Counted from the first letter of the stretch, positions 34,611 to 42,713 are shown. The stretch is DNA of 56,524 nucleotides from Lachnospiraceae bacterium (GCA_017444015.1 JAFSXN010000107.1:1-56524); one strand, 5' to 3'. The notes: generated from the sequence alone by a model not told the origin. A program made the numbers and translations.

Positions 34611-34909
34611 TGAGCGGAATGAAGCAGAGCATTCTTGAGAAGGCAGTTCATAAAAGAAATAATATGGATCACCAGTGCGAAAAGTGTGGCGGTTCAACGA
34701 CATATTCGATCGTTATGGGAACCTATACCTGCAACAGCTGCGGGTACGTGGAAAAGGACAATTACGGCCGTATCAAGGATTTGCTGGAAAAATATCCCGG
34801 GTTATCGAGAATCGAGATTGCCTCGGTCCTTCATATCAGCCTGCGGGATTTAAATGAATTCTTTGAGAACGATATGCTGGTCAATCCGAAAAATTCTCTT
34901 TTGGGATAA
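34610..34909 (+). CDS. Zinc-ribbon/helix-turn-helix protein
   Basis: This 99-residue protein has an N-terminal zinc ribbon (CEKCGGSTTYS, then CNSCGYVEKD) and a C-terminal HTH (YPGLSRIEIASVLHISLRDL). The fold content matches the broken gene at 33282 but in reverse order. It is a likely small regulator. The ATG overlaps the DUF2225 stop (TGATG). The downstream 139 bp carry an ACCCCC hexamer and lead into the secreted repeat protein. Confidence 0.7.
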   Translation: MSGMKQSILEKAVHKRNNMDHQCEKCGGSTTYSIVMGTYTCNSCGYVEKDNYGRIKDLLEKYPGLSRIEIASVLHISLRDLNEFFENDMLVNPKNSLLG

Positions 34910-35048
34910 AAAAATTTTATATCACCCCCATTTTTTAAGATCTCCTTTTGTATTTATAGACAGGAAACAAAAACAGACCCGATTTCAGAAAAAGCACTTC
35001 CGAAGAACAGGGTTGAAATTCCAAAAAAATGCAAAAGGAGATTTTATC

Positions 35049-35975
35049 ATGACAAAAACAAAGAATATCAAAAAAGTATCAGCAGCAGTTCTCACAGGGA
35101 TCCTGGCAGCAAGTCTTACTGTCAGTGCGTTTGCGGCTCCGGGACCGGGCGGAGACGGCGGCAGAGGCGGACAGGGTATGATGCCGCCTGCCCAGAACAG
35201 CGAAAACAGCGAACAGCCGGAGTTTGGCGATGGCGAGCGTCCCGAGCTCCCGGAGTTTGAGGATGGCGAGCGTCCTGAGCTTCCGGAATTTGAGGATGGC
35301 GAGCGTCCTGAACTACCGGAATTAAAAGACGGTGAGCGCCCTGAGCTTCCGGAATTTGAGGATGGAGAACAGCCCGAGCTTCCCGAGGGAGCGGATTCGT
35401 GCGAAAGACCGGATGGCAATATGGACCAGAGTCGTGGAGGAAAAGGCGGACGCCCCGGGCAGGGCGGCGGAATGGGCCTGAGAGGGGCTATGATGGATCC
35501 GGAAGCGATCGCGGAAGCCATTTCCGAAGTCGAGGATGAAGAGACCCAGACGACGCTTTCCGATCTGCTGTCCGCATATCAGGAAGCGCTCGATGCGGAA
35601 AAAGAAGCTCTTGACAACGCTGCCGGCAAAGAGGAAGATATAGATATCGAGTCATTGCGAAACGCAGTGAAGGAGGCAAGAGATGAGCTGACCTCTGCTC
35701 TTGAGGAGGCCGGCGTTGAAATCGAGCTTCCCGAACGTTTGGAGGCTCCAAACGGTGAACGGCCGGAGCTTACGGATGAAGAGCGTGAGAACCTGCCCGA
35801 GCTTTCGGACGGGCAGAGGAGAGCCGGTAAGGGAGATAATGCGCAGATCACTGACGGGCAGGAGAACGGAACCGGTTCGGCGCAGGGCTCGACGGAAGGA
35901 AAGCAGGGAAAGACGGGATTTTTCTCAAAAATAAAGAATGCGGTATCAAACTTCTTCGGCGGATTTAAAAAATGA
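35049..35975 (+). CDS. Secreted low-complexity protein with Pro/Glu repeats
   Basis: This 308-residue exported protein has a signal peptide (MTKTKNIKKVSAAVLTG then LTVSAFAA, cleavage near residue 29), a Gly-rich stretch (PGPGGDGGRGGQGMM) and five tandem 11-residue repeats DGERPELPEFE encoded at 35229-35393. A helical region (EVEDEETQTTLSDLLSAYQE) follows, then a basic C-terminal tail (FFSKIKNAVSNFFGGFKK) that could be amphipathic and bind membrane. AAGGAG lies 8 bp before the ATG. Its end overlaps the sigI start by 38 bp, so translation is coupled; a cell-surface or envelope target of the SigI system is likely. I cannot name the family. Confidence 0.75.
   Translation: MTKTKNIKKVSAAVLTGILAASLTVSAFAAPGPGGDGGRGGQGMMPPAQNSENSEQPEFGDGERPELPEFEDGERPELPEFEDGERPELPELKDGERPELPEFEDGEQPELPEGADSCERPDGNMDQSRGGKGGRPGQGGGMGLRGAMMDPEAIAEAISEVEDEETQTTLSDLLSAYQEALDAEKEALDNAAGKEEDIDIESLRNAVKEARDELTSALEEAGVEIELPERLEAPNGERPELTDEERENLPELSDGQRRAGKGDNAQITDGQENGTGSAQGSTEGKQGKTGFFSKIKNAVSNFFGGFKK
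35229..35393 (+). repeat. Five 33-bp tandem repeats inside the secreted protein gene
   Basis: Five consecutive 33-bp units begin with GATGGCGAGCGT or close variants. They encode DGERPELPEFE, DGERPELPEFE, DGERPELPELK, DGERPELPEFE and DGEQPELPEGA. The high DNA identity suggests recent expansion, so the copy number may vary between strains. Confidence 0.9.
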
Positions 35976-36687
35976 AAATAAAAAGGCTGTCAAAGCAGCG
36001 GGAGACGCCTCTTATCGGGAGGCGTTTCTTGCTGAAAGCAGCGAGCATATCCTGAGGCTTGCGGCAAAGATTTCCGGGCGGATACTTACGAAGAGCGACG
36101 ACGAGTGGTCGATCGCTCTGATGGCGACCTCGGAAGCGCTTGACCACTATGATGAAGAAAAGGGCGATTTCTGGAGCTATGCCGCGGTCGTCATAAAGAG
36201 CAGGCTCTTTAATTTATACCGGAGTAATAAACGTTCCGAAGGGGAGATCTCCGTCAGCCCGAGCGTTTTTGAAGGCGAGGTCGAGGAGGACGATCCGGAG
36301 CTTTCGATGAAGCTTGAACTGCAGGACAGGATGGTTTCGGAGGATACGGCGGAGAACAGCTCTTTAAAGGAGGAGATCCTGGCTCTTACGGAGGAGTTGG
36401 AGGAATTTCATATTTCCTTTTTTGATCTGGCGGAGTGTTCACCGAGGTCCCAGAAGACAAAACAGGGCTGCGCGGAGGTGATTGCTTCCTTCTTTCTGCC
36501 GCCGCCGCTCGTTGAGCTTATGCGGGAAAGAGGGTTCCTTCCGGCGAAGGAATTAAAGGAACGAAGCGGCCAGACGGTGAAATTTCTGGATAAGTTCAGG
36601 AAGTATCTGATCACGTCGGCTCTGATATTAGATGGAGATTATCCGGGGCTGTCGGAATATGTTGCCTGTATGAAGCCCGGCAAATAA
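35938..36687 (+). CDS. sigI: RNA polymerase sigma factor SigI
   Basis: This 249-residue sigma-70-related factor of the SigI group has a region 2 like SEHILRLAAKISGRILTKSDDEWSIA.. with ALDHYDEEKGDFWSYAAVVI and SRLFNLYRSNKR, and a C-terminal region containing the SigI-specific recognition helix (PLVELMRERG through KFLDKFRKYLI). It directs polymerase to genes for envelope stress or polysaccharide sensing, depending on its RsgI partner. The only in-frame start is ATG 35938 within the upstream gene, without a clear ribosome binding site, so expression is probably coupled. A hairpin ACGCCTC/GAGGCGT with TTTCTT lies within the first codons (about 36006-36030) and may act as an attenuator. rsgI follows 15 bp downstream. 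Confidence 0.88.
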   Translation: MRYQTSSADLKNENKKAVKAAGDASYREAFLAESSEHILRLAAKISGRILTKSDDEWSIALMATSEALDHYDEEKGDFWSYAAVVIKSRLFNLYRSNKRSEGEISVSPSVFEGEVEEDDPELSMKLELQDRMVSEDTAENSSLKEEILALTEELEEFHISFFDLAECSPRSQKTKQGCAEVIASFFLPPPLVELMRERGFLPAKELKERSGQTVKFLDKFRKYLITSALILDGDYPGLSEYVACMKPGK

Positions 36688-36702
36688 TCGGAGGAGAAAA
36701 CC

Positions 36703-38079
36703 TTGAAGGCGGTAGTTATGAGTATCAAAGGAGACCGGGCCGCGATCCTTGCGGCAGACGGGACCTTTAATACGATAAAGAACGAAAACTATACGATCGG
36801 ACAGTCGATTGAGTATAAGGCGCAGCTTAGATCCGGCGCAAAGCTCATTGACTTTGTCAGTGCCAGAGCCGTGAAGTTTACGGCTGCTGCTGCCGCGGCT
36901 GTGCTCGTTGCGGGGACCTTTACCGCGAATACCTATGCCTACAGCACGGTGACGCTAGATGTCAATCCCTCCCTACGCTATGAATTGAACGTGTTTGACC
37001 GGGTCCTGAAATTTGACTCCTACAATGAGGACGGCGAGGAGATCGTTGCCATGGTCACGGATCAGGTGGTCGGGCAGAAGCTTGATACAGCGATCGAGGC
37101 GACGTTGAACGCTTTGGACGAGGCGGAATATATCGGCGAAGAAACACCGGTCGTTATGACGGTAGACAGCCATTTATCAAAGACGCAGGCCCTTGAGAAA
37201 AGAACAAAGCTCGAGATGGATTCATGGAATGAGGAACGAGCCGGAAGACCTGAAAAGAAGAGCATTGACGGGGAATCTGTTGTAGTTACAAAGGAGTTAA
37301 AAACAAAGGCCAGAGATAATCACGTAAGCCCCGGCAGGATGGTCTTAATGGAGCGGCACAGGGAGCCCTCGGGAGTCAGAGAACCTGAAACAACTGAGGA
37401 GACGACAGGAGAGGAGGAAGGTTTTACGGTACTTCCCACTGAGCCGTTTTCCCCGGGAAACCAGGTAGAGAGAACAGAAAAAGACGAAACCAACCGGAGA
37501 GAGGATCGAGGGGAGCAGGGAGAACTGCCTCAGGATCGGACACCCGTAAATGATGTAAGGGAGACCGGAAAAGCCCCCGGATCGGAGGATCCTTCGGCAG
37601 AGAACAGACAGTCCTCATCTGAGACGCGGCCGCAAACGCCCACAGAGCAGACCGGGCAGGAGCAAGAATACCAACAACCACAACAACAACAGCAACAGCA
37701 GAAGGAACAGAAGAATCAGCCGGGACAGCCGCCTCAGAACGTCAATGGGAATGTACCAGCCGGTGATTATTCCAATGAAAGCATAAACGAAGGCCTGAGC
37801 GAACAGCTGCCCGGGCAGGGAAATGAGCCCCAAAGCGGCACACAGCAGCTCAACCCTCAGCCTCAACTTCCGCAGAACGCGCAGGTATTTGAAGGTTCAT
37901 CCCCGGAAGCCCCGGATTCTTCTCAGGGATCAGAGGAGCCCCAAAATGCGAAAGAACCTCCGGTTGATTTTGAAAACAGGCCCTCAGAGGGAGATCGCCC
38001 GGATGGCGGAAACGGCGGAGGCGGAAATAACGGCGGCCCGGGAGAAGGCAGCCCAGGACCAGGCGGACCGCTCCGATAA
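36703..38079 (+). CDS. rsgI: Anti-sigma factor RsgI family protein with Gln/Pro-rich tail
   Basis: This 458-residue membrane-spanning anti-sigma factor for SigI starts with a cytoplasmic RsgI_N domain (MKAVVMSIKGDRAAILAADG, IGQSIEYKAQL). A single helix follows (AVKFTAAAAAAVLVAGTF, about residues 52-75), then an extracellular domain containing LDVNPSLRYELNVF. In related RsgI proteins I recall self-cleavage at the conserved Asn-Pro, and it is present here (about residue 88). From about 220 the sequence is Gln/Pro/Glu/Gly-rich, with a poly-Gln run near 325, and has no carbohydrate-binding domain as found in Clostridium thermocellum. The sensed signal is therefore not a recognisable glycan module. 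A good terminator follows. Confidence 0.87.
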   Translation: MKAVVMSIKGDRAAILAADGTFNTIKNENYTIGQSIEYKAQLRSGAKLIDFVSARAVKFTAAAAAAVLVAGTFTANTYAYSTVTLDVNPSLRYELNVFDRVLKFDSYNEDGEEIVAMVTDQVVGQKLDTAIEATLNALDEAEYIGEETPVVMTVDSHLSKTQALEKRTKLEMDSWNEERAGRPEKKSIDGESVVVTKELKTKARDNHVSPGRMVLMERHREPSGVREPETTEETTGEEEGFTVLPTEPFSPGNQVERTEKDETNRREDRGEQGELPQDRTPVNDVRETGKAPGSEDPSAENRQSSSETRPQTPTEQTGQEQEYQQPQQQQQQQKEQKNQPGQPPQNVNGNVPAGDYSNESINEGLSEQLPGQGNEPQSGTQQLNPQPQLPQNAQVFEGSSPEAPDSSQGSEEPQNAKEPPVDFENRPSEGDRPDGGNGGGGNNGGPGEGSPGPGGPLR

Positions 38080-38159
38080 TATGAGGGAATACGTGTCTGT
38101 TCAGTGCGGCTGAATGGATACAAAATACGGAATCAAGTGAACGTCAGGAAGGTATGAAC

Positions 38160-38211
38160 AGCAGAGATGATGTGCATAAAAATGTACAGCATCTCTGCTA
38201 TTATTTTATTG
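38160..38211 (+). terminator. Terminator of the sigI-rsgI operon
   Basis: AGCAGAGATG (38160-38169) pairs perfectly with CATCTCTGCT (38190-38199), followed by ATTATTTTATT. It ends transcription of the secreted protein-sigI-rsgI operon. Confidence 0.85.
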
Positions 38212-38259
38212 TAGATAACGTTTGGAACGTGTAAACCAGTAGAAAGACGGAGGTAGAAT

Positions 38260-38772
38260 ATGGTTCTTTATGATTCCTTGATGGAGTATAAGGAAAAAGC
38301 AGCGGAGTCTTCGGGATTTGATCCTGAGAGTTTGCCTCCGGAGGAGTATGGAGGGCAGAAGTGGAATGAGTGGATCGCGGAAATCAATAACAGTATGGGG
38401 CACGAATGCGGACTGGACGGAAATCTCTCTGCTGTGATCTCCGGCGGAAAGCCCGGAAAGATCCATATTCTGGCCGGCTGCCGACTGGAGAAGGTTACTT
38501 TAAAGGAATGCAGAGACTTTCTGTGTGCCTTTGTTAAGGAAAATCTGAGAGCGGACAAACCGAAGATCACAGCCGTAAAGGAGATCGATTCGAAAGAGTT
38601 TGAGTCAGCTCTGAAAAAGGCGTATCTTCAGGACTTTTCCCACACCAGATGCCTGATTGGTGAGCTGGGACTGGATTATTTTGACAATTGTCAGTTTCAT
38701 ATCAAGGAAAAGTGCTTTGACAGGACCTTGAGGGTAAAAAAATGTACGGAACCGAACGGAAAAAGGCACTGA
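38260..38772 (+). CDS. Hypothetical protein upstream of WYL regulator
   Basis: This 170-residue soluble protein is not recognised. It has a GGKPGKIHILAGCRL beta segment and several cysteines. GGAGG lies about 7 bp before the ATG, and the C-terminal end overlaps the WYL gene by 31 bp, so the two are translationally coupled. The overlap suggests that it works with, or is controlled by, the regulator. Confidence 0.65.
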   Translation: MVLYDSLMEYKEKAAESSGFDPESLPPEEYGGQKWNEWIAEINNSMGHECGLDGNLSAVISGGKPGKIHILAGCRLEKVTLKECRDFLCAFVKENLRADKPKITAVKEIDSKEFESALKKAYLQDFSHTRCLIGELGLDYFDNCQFHIKEKCFDRTLRVKKCTEPNGKRH

Positions 38773-39743
38773 TCATCAAAATCCTGAATATCTTGAAGGA
38801 TTACTCCGATGAGGAGCACCCATTGACACAGCAGCGAATATTAAAGCTGCTAGAGGAGGTCTATGATACGACCTGTGACCGCAGATCGGTAGGAGCCAAT
38901 ATCGCCGACCTGATCGAAATGGGCTATGATATCGTTTCGGCGGGCAGCAACAAGGGGTATTTTCTGGCCTCCCGCGAGTTTGAAAGCGCCGAAATCCGGA
39001 TGCTGATCGACAGTGTGCTGTTTTCTAGGAATGTTACCAAGAAACAGGCTAAGGACCTGATCGCAAAGCTTAAGAAGCTGGGGAACCGTTACTTTGACGC
39101 GAAGGTCTCCCATATCAGCGGACTTTCCGAGAAGCAGTATGCCTCGAATCGACAGATCATCTATAATCTGGATCTCCTGAATGAAGCGATCGAACAAAAG
39201 AAGAAGGTTTCCTTTGTATACAATCGCTACGGCACCGATCTGAAGCTCCATCCCAGAAAAGAGGAGCCCTTTGTCATGAACCCGTACCATATCGTCGCCT
39301 GCAACGGACGATACTATCTGATCGGAAACGTGGATAAATATGATAATGTGGCGCATTACCGGATCGACCGGATGACGGAGGTGGCGCTCCTTTCTGAGGC
39401 TGTCAAGCCTATGAAGCAGGTACGGGGGCTGGAAAACGGGCTGGATCTGCCGAAGCATATGGCGGAGCATATCTATATGTTTAACGGTGAGAGCGTCTCG
39501 GTCAGCTTTAAGATCTCCCCGGAGCTTTTGGATGATGTGGTCGACTGGTTCGGGCGGGATATCACGCTGACCTCGAGAGAAAACGGAGAGCTGACGGTCT
39601 ATGTCAAGTGCAATGAGAGGGCTTTCTTTTACTGGGCCCTGCAATACGGGGAATATGTTGAGGCAGTAAGCCCTGCTTCGCTCCGAGAGAGCCTTATTAC
39701 AGCGTCGGAGCGGCTGTATCGGAAGTATCATTCAAAAGGCTGA
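38742..39743 (+). CDS. WYL-domain transcriptional regulator
   Basis: This 333-residue regulator has an N-terminal winged helix (ALIIKILNILKDYSDEEHPL, RRSVGANIADLIEMGYDI) and a central WYL domain with the ligand-binding strand NPYHIVACNGRYYLIGN and a C-terminal WCX extension. WYL proteins bind nucleic acid or small ligands and often govern defence loci. It lies directly upstream of the decayed restriction-modification region and overlaps the preceding unknown gene by 31 bp. Its stop abuts a nuclease-domain fragment. Confidence 0.88.
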   Translation: MYGTERKKALIIKILNILKDYSDEEHPLTQQRILKLLEEVYDTTCDRRSVGANIADLIEMGYDIVSAGSNKGYFLASREFESAEIRMLIDSVLFSRNVTKKQAKDLIAKLKKLGNRYFDAKVSHISGLSEKQYASNRQIIYNLDLLNEAIEQKKKVSFVYNRYGTDLKLHPRKEEPFVMNPYHIVACNGRYYLIGNVDKYDNVAHYRIDRMTEVALLSEAVKPMKQVRGLENGLDLPKHMAEHIYMFNGESVSVSFKISPELLDDVVDWFGRDITLTSRENGELTVYVKCNERAFFYWALQYGEYVEAVSPASLRESLITASERLYRKYHSKG

Positions 39744-39957
39744 GAGGCGGCTTGTTTCGCCGAAGAAGGGCATAGATATGCCGATCATGGTCATAGAACT
39801 CAAATGGAACAGGACTGCCGAGACAGCCCTTGGTCAGATCAGAGCGAAGCATTATCGCAATGTGCTTAAAGACCGTGATGAACAGATACTTCTCGTAGGT
39901 ATCAGCTATGACAGGGATGACCCGGTGAAGAAACACCGTTGTGTTATTGAGAAATAA
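39742..39957 (+). pseudogene. Fragment of PD-(D/E)XK nuclease domain from an AAA-ATPase-like gene
   Basis: In the frame ending at TAA 39955-39957 the sequence reads ERRLVSPKKGIDMP, then IMVIELKWNRTAE, QIRAKHYRNVLKD and ILLVGISYDRDD, closing with HRCVIEK. This is the C-terminal nuclease-like domain (ExK motif ELK) usually fused to AAA-ATPase_like proteins such as the one at 27734. Everything upstream has been lost and the WYL stop overlaps its first codon, so it is a remnant left by a deletion. A short product from ATG 39778 (59 residues) is possible but unlikely to function. Confidence 0.8.
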
Positions 39958-39965
39958 TACCGACA

Positions 39966-40014
39966 ATCCCTGCAAGCTACGTAAAATCAAGGCTTGCAGG
40001 GATTTTTATTTTGG
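39966..40014 (+). terminator. Strong rho-independent terminator
   Basis: ATCCCTGCAAGC (39966-39977) and GCTTGCAGGGAT (39992-40003) form a perfect 12-bp stem followed by TTTTATTTT. It ends transcription coming from the WYL gene and the nuclease remnant. Confidence 0.9.
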
Positions 40015-40177
40015 CTCTGGGTACAATTTGGGTACAAATCATTTATTGTTTTTCCTCATTTATTGTTTTTATGGTTTTTGGTGGTTTTTTCATCGGGTTT
40101 ATGGTATCTTTATGGGTAACGTGGGTTATTATACTCTTTTATAGGATTGTATCACGATTTTAAGCCGATTCGGAGGG
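40015..40177. other. AT-rich junction with short direct repeats
   Basis: There is no gene. GGGTACAA occurs twice (40019-40026, 40030-40037) and a 15-bp unit TCATTTATTGTTTTT occurs twice (40039-40053, 40056-40070). The GGGTACAA pair resembles sequence often seen at the end of tyrosine-integrase genes. Together with the broken genes on both sides it marks a likely recombination junction, though no integrase is left. Confidence 0.5.
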
Positions 40178-40384
40178 CTGCAAAATGGCTGTAGACAGCA
40201 AGAAATAAAAGAACAGGATTATAATCTCTCCGTCAGTTCCTATGTCGAGGCAGAGGATACCCGCGAAAAAATTGATATCGTAAAACTGAATGCCGAGATA
40301 AAGGAAATCGTAGCAAGAGAGCAGGTTCTGCGTGATGAGATAGACAAGATCATCGCAGAGATTGAAGGAGGGCAGAACGTATGA
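40178..40384 (+). pseudogene. hsdM: 3' fragment of type I methyltransferase hsdM
   Basis: The frame ending at TGA 40382-40384 encodes [36 protein letters not shown] and [17 protein letters not shown]. This is the characteristic C-terminus of HsdM, the methylation subunit of type I restriction-modification enzymes. The catalytic part (NPPF motif) is absent and there is no suitable start, so it is a 5'-deleted remnant. Its stop overlaps the ATG of the DUF3791 gene (ATGA), showing that the small cassette was cotranscribed with the original locus. Confidence 0.85.
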
Positions 40385-40596
40385 GTAAAGAAGTTATGGA
40401 ATTCATAGTCTATATGATACATGCGTGCTCAAAAAAGTGGGGACAGTCTCCGGCAATGGTCTATCGGAGAATGTCCGAAGGAAACTGTATAGGAAACTAT
40501 CTTGTCCCTCATTATGATGTTCTTCATACGCAGGGAACGCAGTTTGTTGTAGAGGATATTGAAGAATACATTGGTGCGAAGGGAGGTGCCGTATGA
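40381..40596 (+). CDS. DUF3791 protein
   Basis: This 71-residue protein matches DUF3791 ([40 protein letters not shown]). It is commonly encoded just before DUF3990, as here, and the pair is thought to behave like a toxin-antitoxin unit with DUF3791 as the small partner. AAGGAGGG precedes the ATG inside the hsdM remnant. The stop overlaps the DUF3990 start by 4 bp. Confidence 0.8.
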   Translation: MSKEVMEFIVYMIHACSKKWGQSPAMVYRRMSEGNCIGNYLVPHYDVLHTQGTQFVVEDIEEYIGAKGGAV

Positions 40597-41072
40597 TCGT
40601 ATATCATGGTTCGGCAGACATCGTAAAACAGCCCGATGTATTGCATTCCTACAGACCCTTGGATTTTGGAAAGGGCTTCTATGTAACGACAAATTATGAG
40701 CAGGCCAAGCGCTGGGCGAAGAGAAAGGCGGATCTGTTACATAAAGATAAAGCCTACGTGAACATATATGAGATGCTCGATGATGATTCTGCCTTCAAGG
40801 TGAAGACATTTCCGGATGATCTGCTTGAATGGATAGATTTCGTATGCGATTGCAGAGATGGAAAGACTGACTATCAGGCCTATGACATTATCAAGGGTAA
40901 GGTGGCCAATGATAAGGTTTTCCGTGTTGTTGACCTGTATCATACCGGCGTATGGGATAAGGAGCGTGCGATCCGTGAGATAAAGGTCTATCCAGGGCAT
41001 GATCAGATAGCATTTATCACGCAGGGATCAATCGACAGTCTGATCACATTCCAGTCGGCGAAAGAGGTGTAG
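40593..41072 (+). CDS. DUF3990 protein (ADP-ribosyltransferase-like toxin candidate)
   Basis: This 159-residue protein matches DUF3990: [30 protein letters not shown] and YHTGVWDKERAI. The YHGS, FGKGFY/T and downstream acidic elements recall the ADP-ribosyltransferase fold, so it may modify a cellular target and act as a toxin or phage-defence effector. It is intact while the surrounding hsd genes are broken, as expected for an addictive cassette. It overlaps DUF3791 upstream and is followed 3 bp later by a second small DUF3791-like gene. Confidence 0.78.
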   Translation: MIVYHGSADIVKQPDVLHSYRPLDFGKGFYVTTNYEQAKRWAKRKADLLHKDKAYVNIYEMLDDDSAFKVKTFPDDLLEWIDFVCDCRDGKTDYQAYDIIKGKVANDKVFRVVDLYHTGVWDKERAIREIKVYPGHDQIAFITQGSIDSLITFQSAKEV

Positions 41073-41075
41073 GGT

Positions 41076-41315
41076 ATGGATGAAAAGGTATTAGAAGATA
41101 TCTATCAGGAGAAACTGGAAGAACGCTTAATACAGTACCTTTCGGATAAATATCGCATGGATTACCGTGCGGCTATGGATGCGTATTATAACAGCGAGTT
41201 GGCTGGCAAGATCCATGAGGGAAAGTACGGTGTACAGTATCTGGATTATAAAGTGCTGGCTGACATTCTGGAACAGACAGAACCGAATCTGCTTCATACC
41301 GGAGGGCAGGTCTGA
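41076..41315 (+). CDS. Small DUF3791-like protein
   Basis: This 79-residue protein looks like a second DUF3791-type partner (ERLIQYLSDKYRMDYRAAMD, ELAGKIHEGKYGVQYLDY). It would complete a DUF3791-DUF3990-DUF3791-like arrangement and may be a further antitoxin. Its TGA overlaps the ATG of hsdS (TGATG). Confidence 0.65.
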   Translation: MDEKVLEDIYQEKLEERLIQYLSDKYRMDYRAAMDAYYNSELAGKIHEGKYGVQYLDYKVLADILEQTEPNLLHTGGQV

Positions 41316-41948
41316 TGAGCAAGCTTGATGAACTGATACAAGAACTCTGTCCGGATGGGGTGGAATATAGGCAGTTAGGCGACATCGCAACGATATCCCG
41401 TGGTGGAAGTTTGCAAAAAAAAGGATTTTTGTGAGACGGGTGTGCCCTGCATTCATTATGGACAGATATATACGAAATATGGCTTGTTTACTGATCGCAC
41501 TCTTACATTTATCAGTGAATCTGCGGCAAAGCGACAGAAGATGGCTGAACCAAACGATATAGTGATGGCAGTTACAAGCGAAAATATAGAGGATGTATGC
41601 AAATGTGTTGTTTGGCTTGGTGACGAGCCTGTAGCGGTAAGCGGTCATACAGCTATTATTCATCATGATCAGGATGCAAAATATCTTGCTTACTTTTTTC
41701 ACTCGTCTATGTTCTTTTCTCAAAAAATAAAGCTGGCTCATGGAACAAAGGTCATCGAGGTGACACCGGATAAACTGAACGGAGTGAGAGTCCCTGTACC
41801 TCCTCTGGAGGTACAACGCGAAATTGTCCGCGTGCTGGACAATTTCACGTTCCTTTCAGCGGAGCTTTCAGCTCGCAGAAAGCAATATGAATATTATAGA
41901 GATAAACTATTGACATTTAAAGAGCATAGAAATGAGGAGACAATATAA
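41315..41948 (+). pseudogene. hsdS: Type I specificity subunit hsdS, frameshifted at an A8 run
   Basis: The gene starts at ATG 41315 (MSKLDELIQELCPDGVEYRQ, LGDIATISRGGSLQKK), but after a run of eight A residues (41415-41422) the original frame stops at TGA 41432-41434. The HsdS reading continues in another frame as DFCETGVPCIHYGQIYTKYG, then VRVPVPPLEVQREIVRVLDN and LSARRKQYEYYRDKLLTF. Seven A residues would restore one frame of about 210 residues. Even restored, it has one target-recognition domain and one conserved helix, half of a normal HsdS. It may be a half-subunit or 3'-deleted. A GTG at 41400 could start the downstream part. Confidence 0.85.
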
Positions 41949-42295
41949 TGATCGAAGAGACAAATAAAATGAACAGTCTGCTGATGAGCTATGTAAGGAG
42001 TATCAAAGAGATATACGGAGACCACGTAAACAGGATCATTCTGTATGGCTCTTACGCCCGTGGTGATTACAGGGAAGATTCAGATGTTGATATTATGATA
42101 TTACTTGATATTTCTGATATAGACATAAAGAAATACAGACATCAGCTTTCTGATATGACATTTGATTTTAACATGGATAATGATATGGATATAAAGCCTA
42201 TTGCAAAGAGCAAAGAGGATTTTTTACATTGGTTACAGGCATATCCATTCTATAAGAACATAGATAAGGAGGGGGTAGTTCTTTATGCAGCATGA
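41948..42295 (+). CDS. MNT-type nucleotidyltransferase (antitoxin)
   Basis: This 115-residue minimal nucleotidyltransferase has the signature GSYARGDYREDSDVDIMI (GSxARG then DxD). In MNT/HEPN modules it neutralises the HEPN toxin, in known cases by AMPylating it. The ATG overlaps the hsdS stop and the gene overlaps the HEPN gene by 11 bp, the standard paired arrangement. It is intact within the decayed restriction-modification locus. Confidence 0.88.
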   Translation: MIEETNKMNSLLMSYVRSIKEIYGDHVNRIILYGSYARGDYREDSDVDIMILLDISDIDIKKYRHQLSDMTFDFNMDNDMDIKPIAKSKEDFLHWLQAYPFYKNIDKEGVVLYAA

Positions 42296-42710
42296 AGATG
42301 TAGGCACAAGTGCAGATTTAGCATTGTACAGGTTGGAAAGTGCAGAGGAGGATTTGGAAACAGCAAGGCTGAATTTTCAGGCTGAAAAATATAAGGCGGC
42401 GAATAACCGAGCGTATTATGCAATTTTTCATGCAATTAGTGCAGTACAAGCGCTAGATGGGAAGGCATATAAACGACATAAAGATGTCATTGGCAATTTT
42501 AATAAAGAATATGTGAAGACTGGTGTTTTTTCCAGAGATATAGGAAAGAAAATTGCGATGGTAGAAGAGGTAAGACATGCCAGTGATTATGACGATTTTT
42601 ATGTTGTAGTTATTGATGAGGTCAGAGAGCAGATAGAGGCTGCAGAAGAAATACTCTGCTTGATAGAGAAATACTGTAAAGAAAGAATTAACGCAAGATC
42701 GGGAGAATAA
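42285..42710 (+). CDS. HEPN-domain protein (toxin)
   Basis: This 141-residue HEPN protein has NRAYYAIFHAISAVQ, containing an R-x6-H arrangement compatible with the HEPN RNase motif, and RHASDYDDFYVV towards the C-terminus. HEPN toxins of this type are RNases held in check by MNT partners. It overlaps the MNT gene by 11 bp and precedes the hsdR remnant by 3 bp. Confidence 0.85.
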   Translation: MQHEDVGTSADLALYRLESAEEDLETARLNFQAEKYKAANNRAYYAIFHAISAVQALDGKAYKRHKDVIGNFNKEYVKTGVFSRDIGKKIAMVEEVRHASDYDDFYVVVIDEVREQIEAAEEILCLIEKYCKERINARSGE

Positions 42711-42713
42711 TTA

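Noticed and set aside
34924-34954. SigI-type promoter (ACCCCC) before the secreted repeat protein
   Set aside because: The -35-like hexamer is present, but no CGAA-type -10 occurs at the right distance.
41415-41422. Programmed -1 ribosomal frameshift at the A8 run in hsdS
   Set aside because: The needed change is +1 (or loss of one A), not -1, so the A-AAA-AAG type slip would enter the wrong frame.
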